Below, in pieces: positions 1 to 10,320 of a DNA stretch of 64,000 bases. The notes below the pieces were generated by a model, which saw only the letters and a list, made by a program, of their open reading frames with translations, ran no database searches and had not been told where the DNA came from. The DNA lies in contig JAMJFZ010002575.1 in assembly GCA_026225945.1 (NCBI GenBank), forward strand, positions 682,001-746,000, in the 5' to 3' direction. The first letter of the stretch is position 1. Each line of letters opens with the position of its first letter. The stretch is from Cricetomys ansorgei. Lineage: Eukaryota; Chordata; Mammalia; Rodentia; Nesomyidae. A program made the position numbers and the translations under genes.

Positions 1-998
1 AGCCTGAGGGAAGTTACTGCCTTCCTGTGCCCTGAATGCAAACTTTGAAGGCCTTAGAACAAGAACAGTGTGGGCTCCTTCCCTAAGGGTGAGATGACCT
101 CCCCAGAGCAAGGGGGGCAGATTCCTGGAATTCCATCAGTGTGGCTTTGGTTTTAGCCAGATCACCTCTGACACAAAGGAGTAAAATTCGAGACTGCCAA
201 TAAGTTACTGAGAAGTTCCATGGGGCCCCTGGGACAGAGCCTCTGGGACTCCCAGATCAAAGGATGCAGAGGGAAGGGTTGCCTCTGCCCATTCTTCCTT
301 CTGTAACAGAAGCCACCCCTGCACTCCCTGGTCAGGGATTGGCCTAATGTTTAGCACATAGCTTCACTGTGCTGCCTCCAGCTGACCCCTCCATTCCCCC
401 ATGCAGGGTCCTCTCCTCCGTCATTACTCCACTTTGCTCACCTTAGATAGCAGTCAGTGTTGCCACTAGGCTCCTCTCTAACTCTGAGTAGCTACTGAGA
501 CACACAGACACACCGCTCCTCACCAGGGGCCAGGACTAGGATAAAAGCACCAGCAGCCCAGAACTGCAGCAGAGACCAAACAGAGGTGAGAGTAGGATAA
601 AGAAAGACACTAGGCCCTGAGGATTGCATGGGTTGCAACTCCTCCCACCTCCAGGCTTTCTGCTTTCAGGGACTTAGGACCCCTTTGCCTCTTCGTCATT
701 TTACAACAACAGAGACAACTGGGACCTGTCTTTTGTCTCAAGCTATAAGGACCCTCAGCACTTGTCCTCTCTGCCCTGCGGTCCACCCCCCTCATCGCTG
801 TGTGACATGCTGTCTGTAAATGCTCTTTGAATGCATCAGCTGGTGGTTGCAGTGTCCATTGGTTCTGTGCCATTTAACTTTTGCTGGTTTCCTTCCTCTC
901 TTCCTCAGCATGCTGTACCTTTAACCCTTCTTCCCTTCTCCTTCTCAAGGCCAAACTCTATCTGGGCTCTGTCCCTCCAGTCTATGGTACTCATCAAT
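1..998. other. Unique non-coding sequence
   Basis: I see no recognisable exon, SINE or LTR here. The small open frames at 628-819 and 831-1073 are short, have no recognisable domain, and one runs into a GT microsatellite. The sequence has ordinary intronic or intergenic composition. Confidence 0.5.
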
Positions 999-1027
999 GT
1001 GTGTGTGTGTGTGCGTGTGCGTGTGTT
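999..1027. repeat. (TG)n microsatellite
   Basis: This is a TG dinucleotide run with a few TGCG interruptions. It creates the valine/cysteine-rich end of a spurious small frame. Confidence 0.9.
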
Positions 1028-1591
1028 ATGTGGTGTGTTCAGCATTTTACTTAGGCTACCTGCCTTGATCTAGAGCATACAGTCTTCCAAACCCACAGGG
1101 ATTATAGTGAAGTGGAAACAACATTAACTCAACCCACCCCCACCTGTGACACTCTTTCCCTTATCTGTAAAGGGTATGCAGTAGTCCCTGCCTGGACTCA
1201 CTTAACTAATTAGATTAGAATAGGCTTAAAGTACTTTTAAATGATAAGTTGAATGTATAGACTTACTTAATTTTTAAAATCATTTTCTTAGCCTTTTACA
1301 TTTAGATCCCTCTCACCTCCTATCTTCTCTTTCACAAATAAACTGTTGAAAGGGTGACTTGTGCTCACAGCTCCACTTCCTTACAGCTCTTTCTCTTCTG
1401 ACCACCTGAAAGCTGACTGACGACCTCCACCACTCCAGTGGTTTGGAGAGCTGAACCTCCAGGGAAGAAGAGTCCATCAAAGCAGCATTTCTTGATGTTA
1501 ACAGACAAATGAGTCACCTGCTAAAGTGGAATTGATTCTAAAGTGGCAGGTCTGAGTGGGGCAGAAATCCTTCATTCTCAACAGGCTCCAG

Positions 1592-1812
1592 AGACACACA
1601 GAGGTCGGAGGACAGCCTCAGGCATCAGTCCTTGCCTTCCACTTTGTACGAGACAGGGTCTCCTGTTACTCACTACTGCTTACTCCAGGCTAGCTAATCC
1701 ACCTGTTTCTGAATCATCTCCAGCCCCCTCCCTACCATCTCACAGTAGGACCAATGGAATTACAGATGGAGGCTTCCACAGCCAATTTCACATAGGTTCT
1801 GGGTGTCTGCTA
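1592..1812 (-). repeat. RSINE1-like SINE, minus strand, diverged
   Basis: The segment holds the ordered landmarks of a reversed RSINE1/B4-type element: a 'gaggtcggagga' block, then 'gagacagggtctcc', then 'caggctagct', then a degraded 'ggaattacagatgg' B1-like block. It is diverged, and an LTR-like element follows directly at its right edge. The family name is from memory of the consensus and was not tested. Confidence 0.5.
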
Positions 1813-2153
1813 TAGTTACTTTTTGTTGCTGTGATGAAACACCATGACCAAAAGTAACTTATTCTGGCTTATGGTTCCAGAGGGAGAGTCTATAATGGCT
1901 AGGGAGGTATGACAACAGGAAGCCAGGGAAGGAAGCTGAGAGATCACATCTCAACAGCAAACTCAAAGCAGAGAGCATGAACTGGAAGTAGGGGGAGGAG
2001 AGGAACTCTCAAAGTCTATCCCTGTGATGTACTTCCTCCAACAAGGCTATACCTCCTAAAGATTCCATATCCTCCACAAACAGTTCCACCAGCTAGGGAC
2101 CAAGGGTTCTAACACATGAGCCTGTGGGGGACGTTCACATTCACACCATCATA
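1811..2153 (-). mobile_element. Rodent MaLR-like LTR, minus strand
   Basis: The segment begins with 'ttgctgtgatgaaacacc' and 'atgaccaaaag', which is the reverse of the 3' end of common rodent LTR-like repeats. A copy of the same end type sits in plus orientation at about 3183-3603. It ends near 'cacaccatcata'. No internal retroviral genes are visible, so it is a solitary LTR or LTR-like repeat. The exact subfamily is unassigned. Confidence 0.6.
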
Positions 2154-3175
2154 GAACCCAAACTTGGGTTTTCATTCTTATAGCCTCCAGCCCCTGAGAC
2201 TCTGACTTGTTCACCTCTGTACCACAGATAGTGGTCTGTCTGGACGACAGTAGGTGGTCCACAAGCATGTGCCAGGCTAATCTGGACTCTGCCCACCTCA
2301 GCAGACTCCACTCATCCCTGCCAAGCCTTGTCTCTGACCCCCAGTCATGCTTACATCACACCAGTGCACAGCATCTTCCTTTCTGGAATTCCCTCAACAC
2401 ATGGAATCTATGGCACTCATTTAGTAATTAATTAATTTTGCTCCTCTGTGTGACATCTCCTGCATTATAACCTTCATTATTATTTAACTTTATATTATTA
2501 CTTTTCACAAACTGCTCCCCCAATTAGAGGACAAAGTCCTCACAGATGAAAGTTAGGGGCTCGGTTTCAATTGCATTTTATCTTCCTTAAATGTCTTGAA
2601 CACACCGGGTACCTAATAAATTTGTGATGATTTAATTGCATGTAGTAAGTGGAGGCCAGTATTGAGTTGTGGCCCGTATGTCAGGGAAGTCCATGGGTTG
2701 AGAAAGGAGATTAGAGTCCCAGATTTAAAGCAGGGAGTGATTAGTAAAATATAAGAAGATCAGAGAGGCATAACTTTCCCTCCCTAACCAAGAGTCATGA
2801 TCACGTTGGGATGAATTATTACTTGTATGTAGTTGCAAATCTAGATTCAGAAACAGGAGTCACGGAATATGACAGTATGACTAAAGTCAACAAACGCTCT
2901 CTTTCTCTCTCTGTGCCATCCATCAAAAAGCCACCCGCCTGGCCTTACTAACACTGAAGACCAGCTGCACAAAGATAACAGTGCAGGGGAAGGGGGGTGG
3001 TACCAGGAGCCTGGTTCAGATTGGACATTCAGGGACACCTCTCTCAGCCTTCTCCAGGAAGGACTACATGCCCATCCACACACAAAAACAAACAAGCATC
3101 CTTGCTGTGCACCAGCACTATCTAAAAGGAAGGACAGATATAGCATGGATGCAAACATAAATTCCAACTCCAACC
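2154..3175. other. Unique non-coding sequence
   Basis: There is no recognisable gene here. A short AT-rich part around 2430-2640 ends in a 'cctaataaatttgtgatg' motif resembling the 3' end of an old MIR or L2, but it is too diverged to call. The minus-strand frame at 2847-3173 has no recognisable domain. Confidence 0.45.
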
Positions 3176-3182
3176 ATGGTGA

Positions 3183-3603
3183 CTGTACTGTCTAGTTTTA
3201 TGTCAACTTCACACAAGGTAGAGTCATCTGAGAGGAGGGAACCTCAATTGAGAAAATGCCCCCAAAAGATCAGGCTGTAGGCAAGCCTGTAGGGCATTTT
3301 CTTAATTAGTGATTGATGAGGGAGGACCCAGTCTATTGTAAGTGGTGCCATCCCTGGGCTGGTGGTCCTGGGTTCTATAATAAAGGAGGCTGAGCAAGCC
3401 ATGGGAGCAAGCCAGTAAGTAAGCAGCATTCATCCATGGCCTCTGCATCAGCTCCTGCCTCCAAGTTTCTGCCCTATTTGAGTTCCCATTCTGACTGCCT
3501 TCAATGATGAACTGTAATAGGAAATATAAGCCAAATAAACCCTCTCCTCTCCAAGTTACTTTTGGTCATGGTGCTTCATCACAACTATAGAAACCCTAAA
3601 ACA
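3183..3603 (+). mobile_element. Full-length rodent LTR-like interspersed repeat
   Basis: This copy of about 421 bp starts near 'tgtactgtctag' and ends 'ccctaaaaca', with TG...CA ends. Landmarks include 'ttatgtcaac', 'cctcaattgagaaaatgc', 'gcattttcttaattagtg', 'ggtcctgggttctataa', and a polyadenylation-like 'ccaaataaaccc' near the end. It is flanked by the 7-bp direct repeat ATGGTGA at 3176-3182 and 3604-3610, which fits a target-site duplication. I recognise the repeat as a very common rodent family but am unsure of its catalogue name. Confidence 0.7.
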
Positions 3604-3604
3604 A

Positions 3605-3707
3605 TGGTGAGCACCTATAATCCCAGCAATTGGGAGACAAAGGCAAGTAAATCACACGCTCAAATCCAGTCGGGACTACATAATGAAACCCTGTCTTGAA
3701 AAATAAA
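3605..3707 (+). repeat. B1-like SINE (old, short)
   Basis: The order 'cctataatcccagcaa', 'gggagacaaaggca' and 'gaaaccctgtcttg' followed by A-rich sequence matches the left half and tail of B1/proto-B1. It is strongly diverged. Confidence 0.65.
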
Positions 3708-3710
3708 GGG

Positions 3711-3918
3711 CTTGGGCCAGTGAGATGTCTCAGCAGATAATAAAGGTACTTGTCACTAAGTCTAATGACCTGAATTTATCCCTGGGAACCACATGGTAGA
3801 AGGAGAAAACTGACCCCTGTAAGTTGTCCTCTGACCTTCACATATGTACAGTAGTAGCATGCAAGTGCTCACATATGTACACACATACACACATATAAAT
3901 AAATAAATGTCTTTTAAA
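3711..3918 (+). repeat. B3/B2-family SINE
   Basis: The element has a tRNA-like head ('gccagtgagatgtctcagc'), then 'gggaaccacatggtag', 'gtcctctgacctt', a CA-rich segment and a terminal (TAAA)n tail. This is the B3 layout. It directly follows the B1-like tail, so the two SINEs are joined head to tail. Confidence 0.75.
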
Positions 3919-3924
3919 GGGGAT

Positions 3925-3985
3925 GGGGCTGATGATGTAACTCACTGGCAGAGTACATGCCCTAGGCCTAGCACATTTCTTAAAA
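3925..3985 (+). repeat. ID/B4 head fragment
   Basis: 'Tggggctgatgatgtaact' and 'ggcagagtacatgcc' resemble the tRNA-derived left end of ID or B4 elements. It is short and diverged. Confidence 0.4.
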
Positions 3986-4195
3986 AGTCAAAAACTCAGA
4001 CTTCAAAACACATTCACAACTGAAATATGCCTGGGTATCTTCAAACTTCTTTTAGTGCTCCTTTTAGTGGATGTGTCACCAACATGTAACCAACAGACTC
4101 TGTACCTACTACTATGTCCAGTTTGTGAGACAGGGAAGCACAAAGGACCCGCACCTACCTTCCAAGGATTAGTAACTATACGTGCTAGGCACCCT

Positions 4196-4362
4196 GGAGG
4201 AGTCACAGTGTGACCTATAGGCCAGCAGCATCTGTACCACCTGGAGCCAGGATTTCTGTCCCACTCAGTCCTGCCGCTTTAGAATCCAACACACTTTAAC
4301 AGGTGACTCATTTGTACATCAACATCAAAAAAAAAAAAAAAAAAAAAAACACTGCTTTAGTA
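4196..4362 (+). mobile_element. MER5-type hAT-Charlie DNA transposon fragment
   Basis: The segment has 'ggccagcagcatctgtacc', 'acctggagccagg', 'acactttaacaggtgac' and 'cactgcttta' in the order of the short non-autonomous MER5A/MER5B element. A 23-base A run at 4327-4349 interrupts it near the right end. No transposase sequence is present. Confidence 0.6.
4327..4349. repeat. Poly(A) run
   Basis: This is 23 consecutive A bases inside the MER5-like fragment. A small frame that reads through it encodes a lysine run and is not a real gene. Confidence 0.9.
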
Positions 4363-4887
4363 GACTCCTCTTCCCTGAAGATACAACTCCCCCAAACAAA
4401 GCTGGACCTACCTCTTGGCCATCATGCCACAAGCCACACTTCCTCTTTTCAGAAAGGACTGGCCCTCATCGCTGGGATCTTTCCCAGCTCATGTGTCAAG
4501 GATTCAAGGACTCCGAAGAGAGTCTTCGTACTTTCTCTTTGGACCTCTGGTAAAAGACAGTCCTTGGAGATCTAAGCAAAAGTAGCATGGATTGTGTCTC
4601 CCCCCCACCACCACCAACTATGACTCTCCCAATCCTGACCCCAGTCTCCTGGGAGGAGGAAAATACTCAAACATTCAAGGGAAGCCCTGGCTTGAGCAAA
4701 TGCAACTTGGTTAAAGAGGAGTTAATTCAAGATCACTCCGGAGAAGACAAATTCTGCAGTTTTAGTCATTGCTTCGGGAGACTGGGAACCCGTGGATATA
4801 CATGACTCAGCCACACAGCACATGGAATTGAACAGTTTGAGGACCTAAAGCAAGCCCTGGTGAAAGACACAGCCTAGCTTTACCATT
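4363..4887. other. Unique non-coding sequence
   Basis: No repeat or exon is recognised. The small frames at 4303-4575 and 4587-4805 lack domains. A C-run with 'ccaccaccacc' at about 4599-4615 is the only low-complexity patch. Confidence 0.45.
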
Positions 4888-5008
4888 ATTTTATCTGTAA
4901 CCCAGGCTGGCCTGGATCTTGATATGTAGACTCGGCTGCCCCTGAACTTGCAGCAATATCCTGCCTCTGCCTCCCAAGTACGGGATTACAAGCATAAACC
5001 TAGCTCAA
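4888..5008 (-). repeat. B1/proto-B1 SINE, minus strand
   Basis: 'Gtaacccaggctggcctgg', 'cctgcctctgcctcccaag' and 'gggattacaagcataaacc' are the reversed B1 landmarks in order. The copy is old and diverged. Confidence 0.75.
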
Positions 5009-6188
5009 CCCGGGGTTCTCAAGGACCCCTGCGGGAAGGAAGGGAAGGCAATTGAGGTTGTGGTTTGAAACCTTTTTCAGTGGCTGAGAAGGAAAGGGTA
5101 TCCCTGAGGAAGAAGTATAAAAGCTGAACCTCAGCCATCCAGACCTGACAGAATATTCTACAAGCTCTACCATTGCCTGGCCTCTGGAGACTCCCATTTC
5201 CTTGCTGTTGACTTGATGGCCTGACAAAGAAGTTGTATCTAGAGGATAGAGGTGAGGTCCAAGGCCCTGGCCCCTCCACCTCTTAGTCAGGTCTGGGGAT
5301 TTTCTGGGCAGTATATTCAGGAGGCTGGAGTCATGGTTACCAGATACCAGAGCATTCCAACTAGGACGTAAAATGAAGAGCACAGAAGGAAATTTTTACT
5401 ACAGTGAAATTCCATTATGAGTGCCATATATTTACAGACTGCAAATATTTTACTTCATAATGAAAGAGATTTTTAACTCCCCAAACACCTGGCAGCTGAG
5501 AGTAAGGAGGGGGCAGAGGCATGAGGAGTGAATTCACCCATTTCCAAAAAGGATGTTCTAAAAATCGATGTTTTCATTTTTTTTTTAATTTAAATAGTAC
5601 CATCAAGGGAAGTTTTCTCAAAGATCTCTGTGGAAATGAGAGCGGGCATGAGTGCATCTATCTGCCCCAGAGAGCTTGATACCCCACCACACAAACTCAC
5701 CTTCTCCAGAGCCCTCAGAGGGTTCTCTCGTTTCTCCTTTAGCCTGCCCTTCCACTCCAGCCTTCTCGATGGAGCACAGTTACAGTGTCCCCTGGAGGTG
5801 GCCGAGCATGCTCTCTCTCTGCCTGGTCTCCTCTAGCCAGCTCCAGGGAGTGTGGGTGGGTAAAGATTGCTCAGGACTACAGTTTAGAGTTCTCCCTCTA
5901 TGGCTCACCTGCTGATAGCTCTGGCCTCTTAGGGGATGAACATGTCCTCTTCTATGTGGCAGGGAAGGTATCTCATCCAAGGAGATTACAGGGGGTGCAG
6001 GCTCAGAGGGGAGAGAGAAAGGGTGGGATGGGGTCCAGAGGCTAGCAGCCACCTTGCCACACTGCCAGTATCTAACATTTCCCCAGGACCCACAGATATC
6101 ACAGTTAATGCCCTTTGAGGGAGTAGGGAGCATGGAGGGTCACAGCTGCAGCTTTGCTAGCCCCAGCCTCCAGCACATCTAGGCTTGT
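5009..6188. other. Unique non-coding sequence with an AT-rich block
   Basis: There is no recognisable gene. About 5385-5470 and 5540-5620 are AT-rich, repeat-poor patches that could be conserved non-coding DNA, but nothing in the sequence alone proves it. Overlapping small frames on both strands at 5630-6130 have no recognisable domains and contradict one another. Confidence 0.4.
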
Positions 6189-6201
6189 GGGGGGGGGGGG
6201 G
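6189..6201. repeat. G run
   Basis: A 13-base guanine homopolymer is followed by 'cggcagc'. It is a likely length-variable site. Confidence 0.85.
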
Positions 6202-6299
6202 CGGCAGCTCTCATGGGGATGCCATTCAGACTCTGTCTTCTGAGGGGAAAAAAGCCAAAGAAAAACATGTATTTATAACATGAACTTCCCTCCTCTCCT

Positions 6300-6470
6300 T
6301 TCCCTCAGCTAACTGATTAATTAAATGAATACAAAGGCCGTCTTGTTGGGAGCCCCAGCCCCATGGACCCTCCGTGTTTTCTTTAAGCTGGCCTAGCAAA
6401 CAGGAAACAAAAGGCTTAATTCTGTCTGGTTTCATGAAGGAGGCTGTATGTCACAGCCAGAGGCTGGGGC
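6300..6470. promoter_or_regulatory. Candidate conserved non-coding element
   Basis: This is a low-repeat segment with homeodomain-type AT cores ('gattaattaaatgaatac') next to non-repetitive sequence ('cttaattctgtctgg'). It contains no SINE or L1 signature. The enhancer role is inferred only from composition. Confidence 0.3.
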
Positions 6471-6940
6471 TCTGCCAGACCCCGCAGAGCAGCCACAAGG
6501 CAGCTCGAGACCCCCCAGCCCCCCAGCTGAGCCCACCACCTCCCAAACACACAGCCGTCCCTGACCCCTTGGCTCAAACTAATCTAGGCTGGCTCTTGGG
6601 GAAATGCCTACACAGCAGGAGGGACAGAAAGGAAGTGGGGAGTGTCTAAGAGGAGACTCTGGAAGAAAGTTGTGAGGAGGTGAGGTGGAGAATTCGGCCT
6701 GACCATTCCCAGGAGGAGAGTGGGAAGAGGCTAAATATGAGGTCTTGCTGCTGGTGCAAGATAAACAATGCCCATTTTCTAGCTGAGGTACTGTATCCGG
6801 GTGAATGTGGCAGATGAGCCTTAGTCTGGTAGCTACACAAGTAGCATAAGCTCAGTTCATATGTGGAGGCTACAGCAGGGGGGTGGGGGGGTGAAAAGTT
6901 ATAAGGCACCAAAGACTCTTCCCATACCATTCCAGTAGAC

Positions 6941-7020
6941 CCTCCCCCTCCCTCCCCTCCTCCCCCCTCCTTCTCCCTCTCCCTCTCCCTCTCCCCTCCC
7001 TTCCTCCCTTTCTCCCCCTC
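6941..7020. repeat. CT-rich polypyrimidine tract
   Basis: Eighty bases consist almost only of C and T, with a (CCCTCT)n core. No gene is associated. Confidence 0.85.
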
Positions 7021-7692
7021 AGGCTTTGCTGGCTCTTCTGTGGCTATTCTCTGTTGATACTTTCCATATCCTCTTGGAAACCCCAGTATGCTATGCTATA
7101 GGTGGGGGGATTGCTTTCTCTCCTCACGCCAGCAATCGGAGACAGATTTCAGCTTCACTCAGTGTAGCCCTAGAAGGGCACAGAGATTCCCAAGAGCTCT
7201 TCTGGCCAATGGTTCAGAGTGGCACTAGCAATGATGTTTCATTTGAGAGTCCCTAGCATGCCTCTCCAGCCATAAACAGAACTCCTCTGTGATAGGGAAG
7301 CCCCCACTTCCTCCTCTAGGGTATCAGGAACAGAATCAAGTGGAAGTCTGTGTTTATCTCCAGTCTATGCTCTCAGATCAGAAAAGGTTCATGGAAACCA
7401 GGACCCCAGGGTATCAGTGAAATCAAGTGAGGAATGACATCAGAGAGAAGGTGGTCCCCTTCTCTAAAGACAGTAAGTCTGGATTAAGAGAGCCTAGTGG
7501 GTCCCTGTTGTGGGTTAGGTCTAAACAGCTCAGGTTCCAAGCTGATGGTTCTGTGGAACCTTTGGGATATAGGAGCTGACAGAAGGATGTGAGCCACTGG
7601 AGGCAGCCCTTTAAAGGATATAGCCCATCCTCATGCCCAGAACCACTCTTGAATCTTCCTGATCCATCAAGAACATAGAGATACCATGGGAT
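7021..7692. other. Unique non-coding sequence
   Basis: No exon, SINE or LTR is recognised. The plus-strand frame at 7026-7256 has no known domain. Confidence 0.45.
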
Positions 7693-7838
7693 GCCAGGTG
7701 GTGGTGGTGGTGCATGCCTTCAATCCCAGTCAAGGCAGGTAGATCTCTGTGATTTTGAGGCCAGCCTGGTCTACAGAGTGAGTTCCAGGATAGCCAGGGC
7801 TACACAGAGAAACCCTGTCTCAACAAACACAACAAAAG
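7693..7838 (+). repeat. B1 SINE
   Basis: A nearly complete B1 has 'gccaggtggtggtgg', 'ttgaggccagcctggtctac', 'gccagggctacacagag' and an A-rich end. It keeps the common 'gctacacagag' form, unlike four other B1s in the window. A short repeat 'gatgcca' on both sides may be the target duplication. Confidence 0.9.
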
Positions 7839-8039
7839 ATGCCATAAGGCAAGTTCCTACCACCACTGAGCCACTTCTGCTTCCATTCCTTCCCTACCAG
7901 GATGCCTGTATCCCCCTTTCATTATTTCTGTTAGATTTTTGTCAAAGTTTGTTTGTCAAAGTGACAAAAAAAAAAGAAAAATTAGTGGGTGGAATCCTCC
8001 AACTTTCAAAGACTCACACAGTTCACTCAACAAAGCTTT

Positions 8040-8640
8040 ACTGAGTCCAAAGATGGGTTAGTGTTCTAGGCTCTATAGATACATTCCTATATGAAAAAGC
8101 CAAGCTACTGCTCTGGACAGCTTGCACATCTTAGAGGAAAGTCTCCCTTTGGAAGAGAGGCAAAAGAGAATAAGCAAACAAGTACCCTGCCCGCTTTGTT
8201 CATTCACCTGCTTCTCGGCCCCTTATCAATGGCATTGGTCCTGCAGCGATGCTCAGGTGGACACTGATCCTGACCTCCTGCCTAAGGAACAAGCCCGACA
8301 TGAAACCGCAAAGCACACAAATAAATACAAATCATGATGGCCTCAGTGAAGAACACGGGCCATGACAGATGCTCTGGACTGAGTGTAGAAGAGAAGTGAG
8401 GACTTGAGGGGAAGCCAGGTAGATGATGAGAGGAGAGGTATGGGCTAAGAGAGCGGCTCCATAATGGAGAGGTGTCAGGTCAAGACTTCTGATTGACAGA
8501 AACCACAAATGATCCAGGTGGAAATGGGAAGAAGGGCCAAAGACAAAGATGATGCCCAGGCACTTGGGCCTAACAGCCTATGAGATTTGGTAAGATGAAG
8601 CAGACAGGTAAGATACAGGGGTGGGGAGTGGGGTTGGCCT
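8040..8640 (+). repeat. Ancient mammal-wide repeat, family not assigned
   Basis: The order of phrases ('ggctctatagatacattcc', 'tgctctggacagcttgcac', then purine-rich 'gaagagaagtgaggac' and 'tgggctaagagagcggc') parallels the segment at 17465-18290 and the well-known mammalian repeat that reads 'ggagcttaca ... ggtggcagtggggatgg'. It is heavily diverged. The call rests on overall resemblance. Confidence 0.35.
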
Positions 8641-8754
8641 GATCCTTTTCATCTCTTTGTCTTATGTCCTTATATGACTAATGGCTATGATATTGAAGAA
8701 AAATACCTCTGCCCTTTGCCCCAGTTGCCCACAGGAGATCGAAGGCCAGTAGCC

Positions 8755-8900
8755 GTGTCTGATGCACACCCTGTGATAACACAAGGTGCTTTCCACACAT
8801 ACAGCCTCTTGTGAGAAGCCTGTTGTGCTACTGCACTATAGATGGGAAACCCACACAGGAAGTGAGCTACCTGCCCCCACTCCCACAGCAGGGGTTCCAA
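8755..8900 (-). repeat. MIR-like fragment, minus strand
   Basis: 'Atgggaaacccacacagg' and 'agtgagctacctgcccccac' resemble the reversed MIR core ('gaaactgaggc ... acttgcccaaggtcac'). It is weak. Confidence 0.3.
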
Positions 8901-9104
8901 AACTGGGCCTGTGAGTCAGGTTGTCTTGTCCCAAGCTAGGTGCTTAGTCCGCAAGCACATGCTGCTTCCAGGCCATAAGATCCAGGAGAGACCCATGAAA
9001 TCTTAAACAGGCCAGGAGCCCGAAACTGCTGTGTAAATAAAATACGAATGTTCACGGTATCCTTTCTTTCCTTTCCTTTTTCAGTTGTTTCTTCTTTCTT
9101 TCTT

Positions 9105-9200
9105 CCCTCCATTGTGTCTCTCGAGATGCAGGAAATCAAACTCAGGCCTTTGTACATCCCACAAACACTCTACTGCTAGGCTGTATTTTCGGCCTGACAC
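9105..9200 (-). repeat. ID/B4 head fragment, minus strand
   Basis: 'Aatcaaactcaggcctttg', 'ctctactgctaggctgta' and 'cggcctg' match the reversed tRNA-like head of ID/B4, in which the typical phrase is 'gaacccagggccttg ... ctctaccactgagct'. Confidence 0.5.
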
Positions 9201-9545
9201 ATTGCTTTCTTTTGCAGTCAGTGATTTGACTTCCTAATTTAATTGGACAGTAAATTTAATTTGTACTGAGTGAGTGTGAGGGGTGGGGGCTAGCAGGGAC
9301 AGCTAGACATGGGTGAAAGTGAAAACAAGAAGCCTTTTGCAAATAAAGCTTGGGGCAAACCTATATTCCACCCTGGCAGGAGTTCTCCAGCCTCTTTAGA
9401 ATAATCCAGAAGCTGTTCAGAGTGCCGTAGAAATGTTCCATGAGTCCCTAGAAAGGGGCAGAGGAACCAGCCTGATCAGGGAAGCAGAAATAGTTATCAC
9501 CTGAAACTGAGCTAAAGGTATGGGGTGGAATAGTAGACAACCACC
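9201..9545. other. Unique non-coding sequence
   Basis: Nothing recognisable is present. A short AT-rich part at 9225-9265 contains 'cctaatttaattgg'. Confidence 0.4.
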
Positions 9546-9660
9546 CGGGGAAGAGGAAAGAAAAGGGGAAAAAAGGAGAAAGAAGAGGAAGAGGAGAAGG
9601 GAGAAGAAGAAAAGGAGATGGAAGAAAAAAAATGGGTGGGAGGACAGGAGGGAGGAGGAC
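9546..9660. repeat. Polypurine GA-rich tract
   Basis: The stretch is almost pure A/G on the plus strand, with GAAGAGGA-type repeats. It gives rise to phenylalanine/serine/leucine-rich spurious frames on the minus strand. Confidence 0.9.
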
Positions 9661-10159
9661 CATCAGTTGGTAAACTCCAGCTGAGGTAGCCCACATATGT
9701 GTGAAGGGCAGGTAAGGTGAGAGTGGAGATGACCTGCCCTGAGGTCACCATGACCCCTTTCTGGGAGTCCCACCAGATCTGGAAACAGACGGCTACAATC
9801 TGAAACTTAGGGCTGTGTACCAGCTCCTGAGGACTCTCAGCTGACCTTTGTTGTTACCCTGTCAATACCATAGCCAACGCCTCTTTTGCTCCTGCTTGGT
9901 CAGAGGAGGGGTGTAAAGTAGAATGATGTTACTGACATGCCATGCTCCCAGCCTCCCAGCAGAGCTTTGACAGACAGCTAAGGACTCCAAGGAAGACAAA
10001 AGCTAGAGCCTGCCTCTCGGGCAACTCTGGATTTCCAGTAAAATGGGGGTTCAGAAAGAGATTTGGAGGCCTAACTCTTGGCTCAATGGACCTGGTAGGG
10101 AGGCTTTAAGATCCTATAGGCAGTCAGGGGAAACAAGAGGTTGTCTCTGGGCTTGCTGC
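9661..10159. other. Unique non-coding sequence
   Basis: No exon or repeat is recognised. Confidence 0.4.
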
Positions 10160-10320
10160 TCATTCACCCATATAGCCTGGACAATCATTAAGTGAATCTG
10201 GAGGTCATTGTGTCTGTAATTAATTGAGAGGTGTCAGCTCCCTCCCATCTGAGATGTAATAAGCGACACGAGGACCAAGGTGTCCCCGAGCATTATCATT
10301 CAACTATTTCAAACACCCAC
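10160..10320. promoter_or_regulatory. Candidate conserved non-coding element
   Basis: This repeat-free segment has a 'gtaattaattgag' homeodomain-type core followed by 'gagatgtaataagcgac' and 'cattatcattcaac'. It contains no simple-sequence drift or SINE. The regulatory role is inference. Confidence 0.35.
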
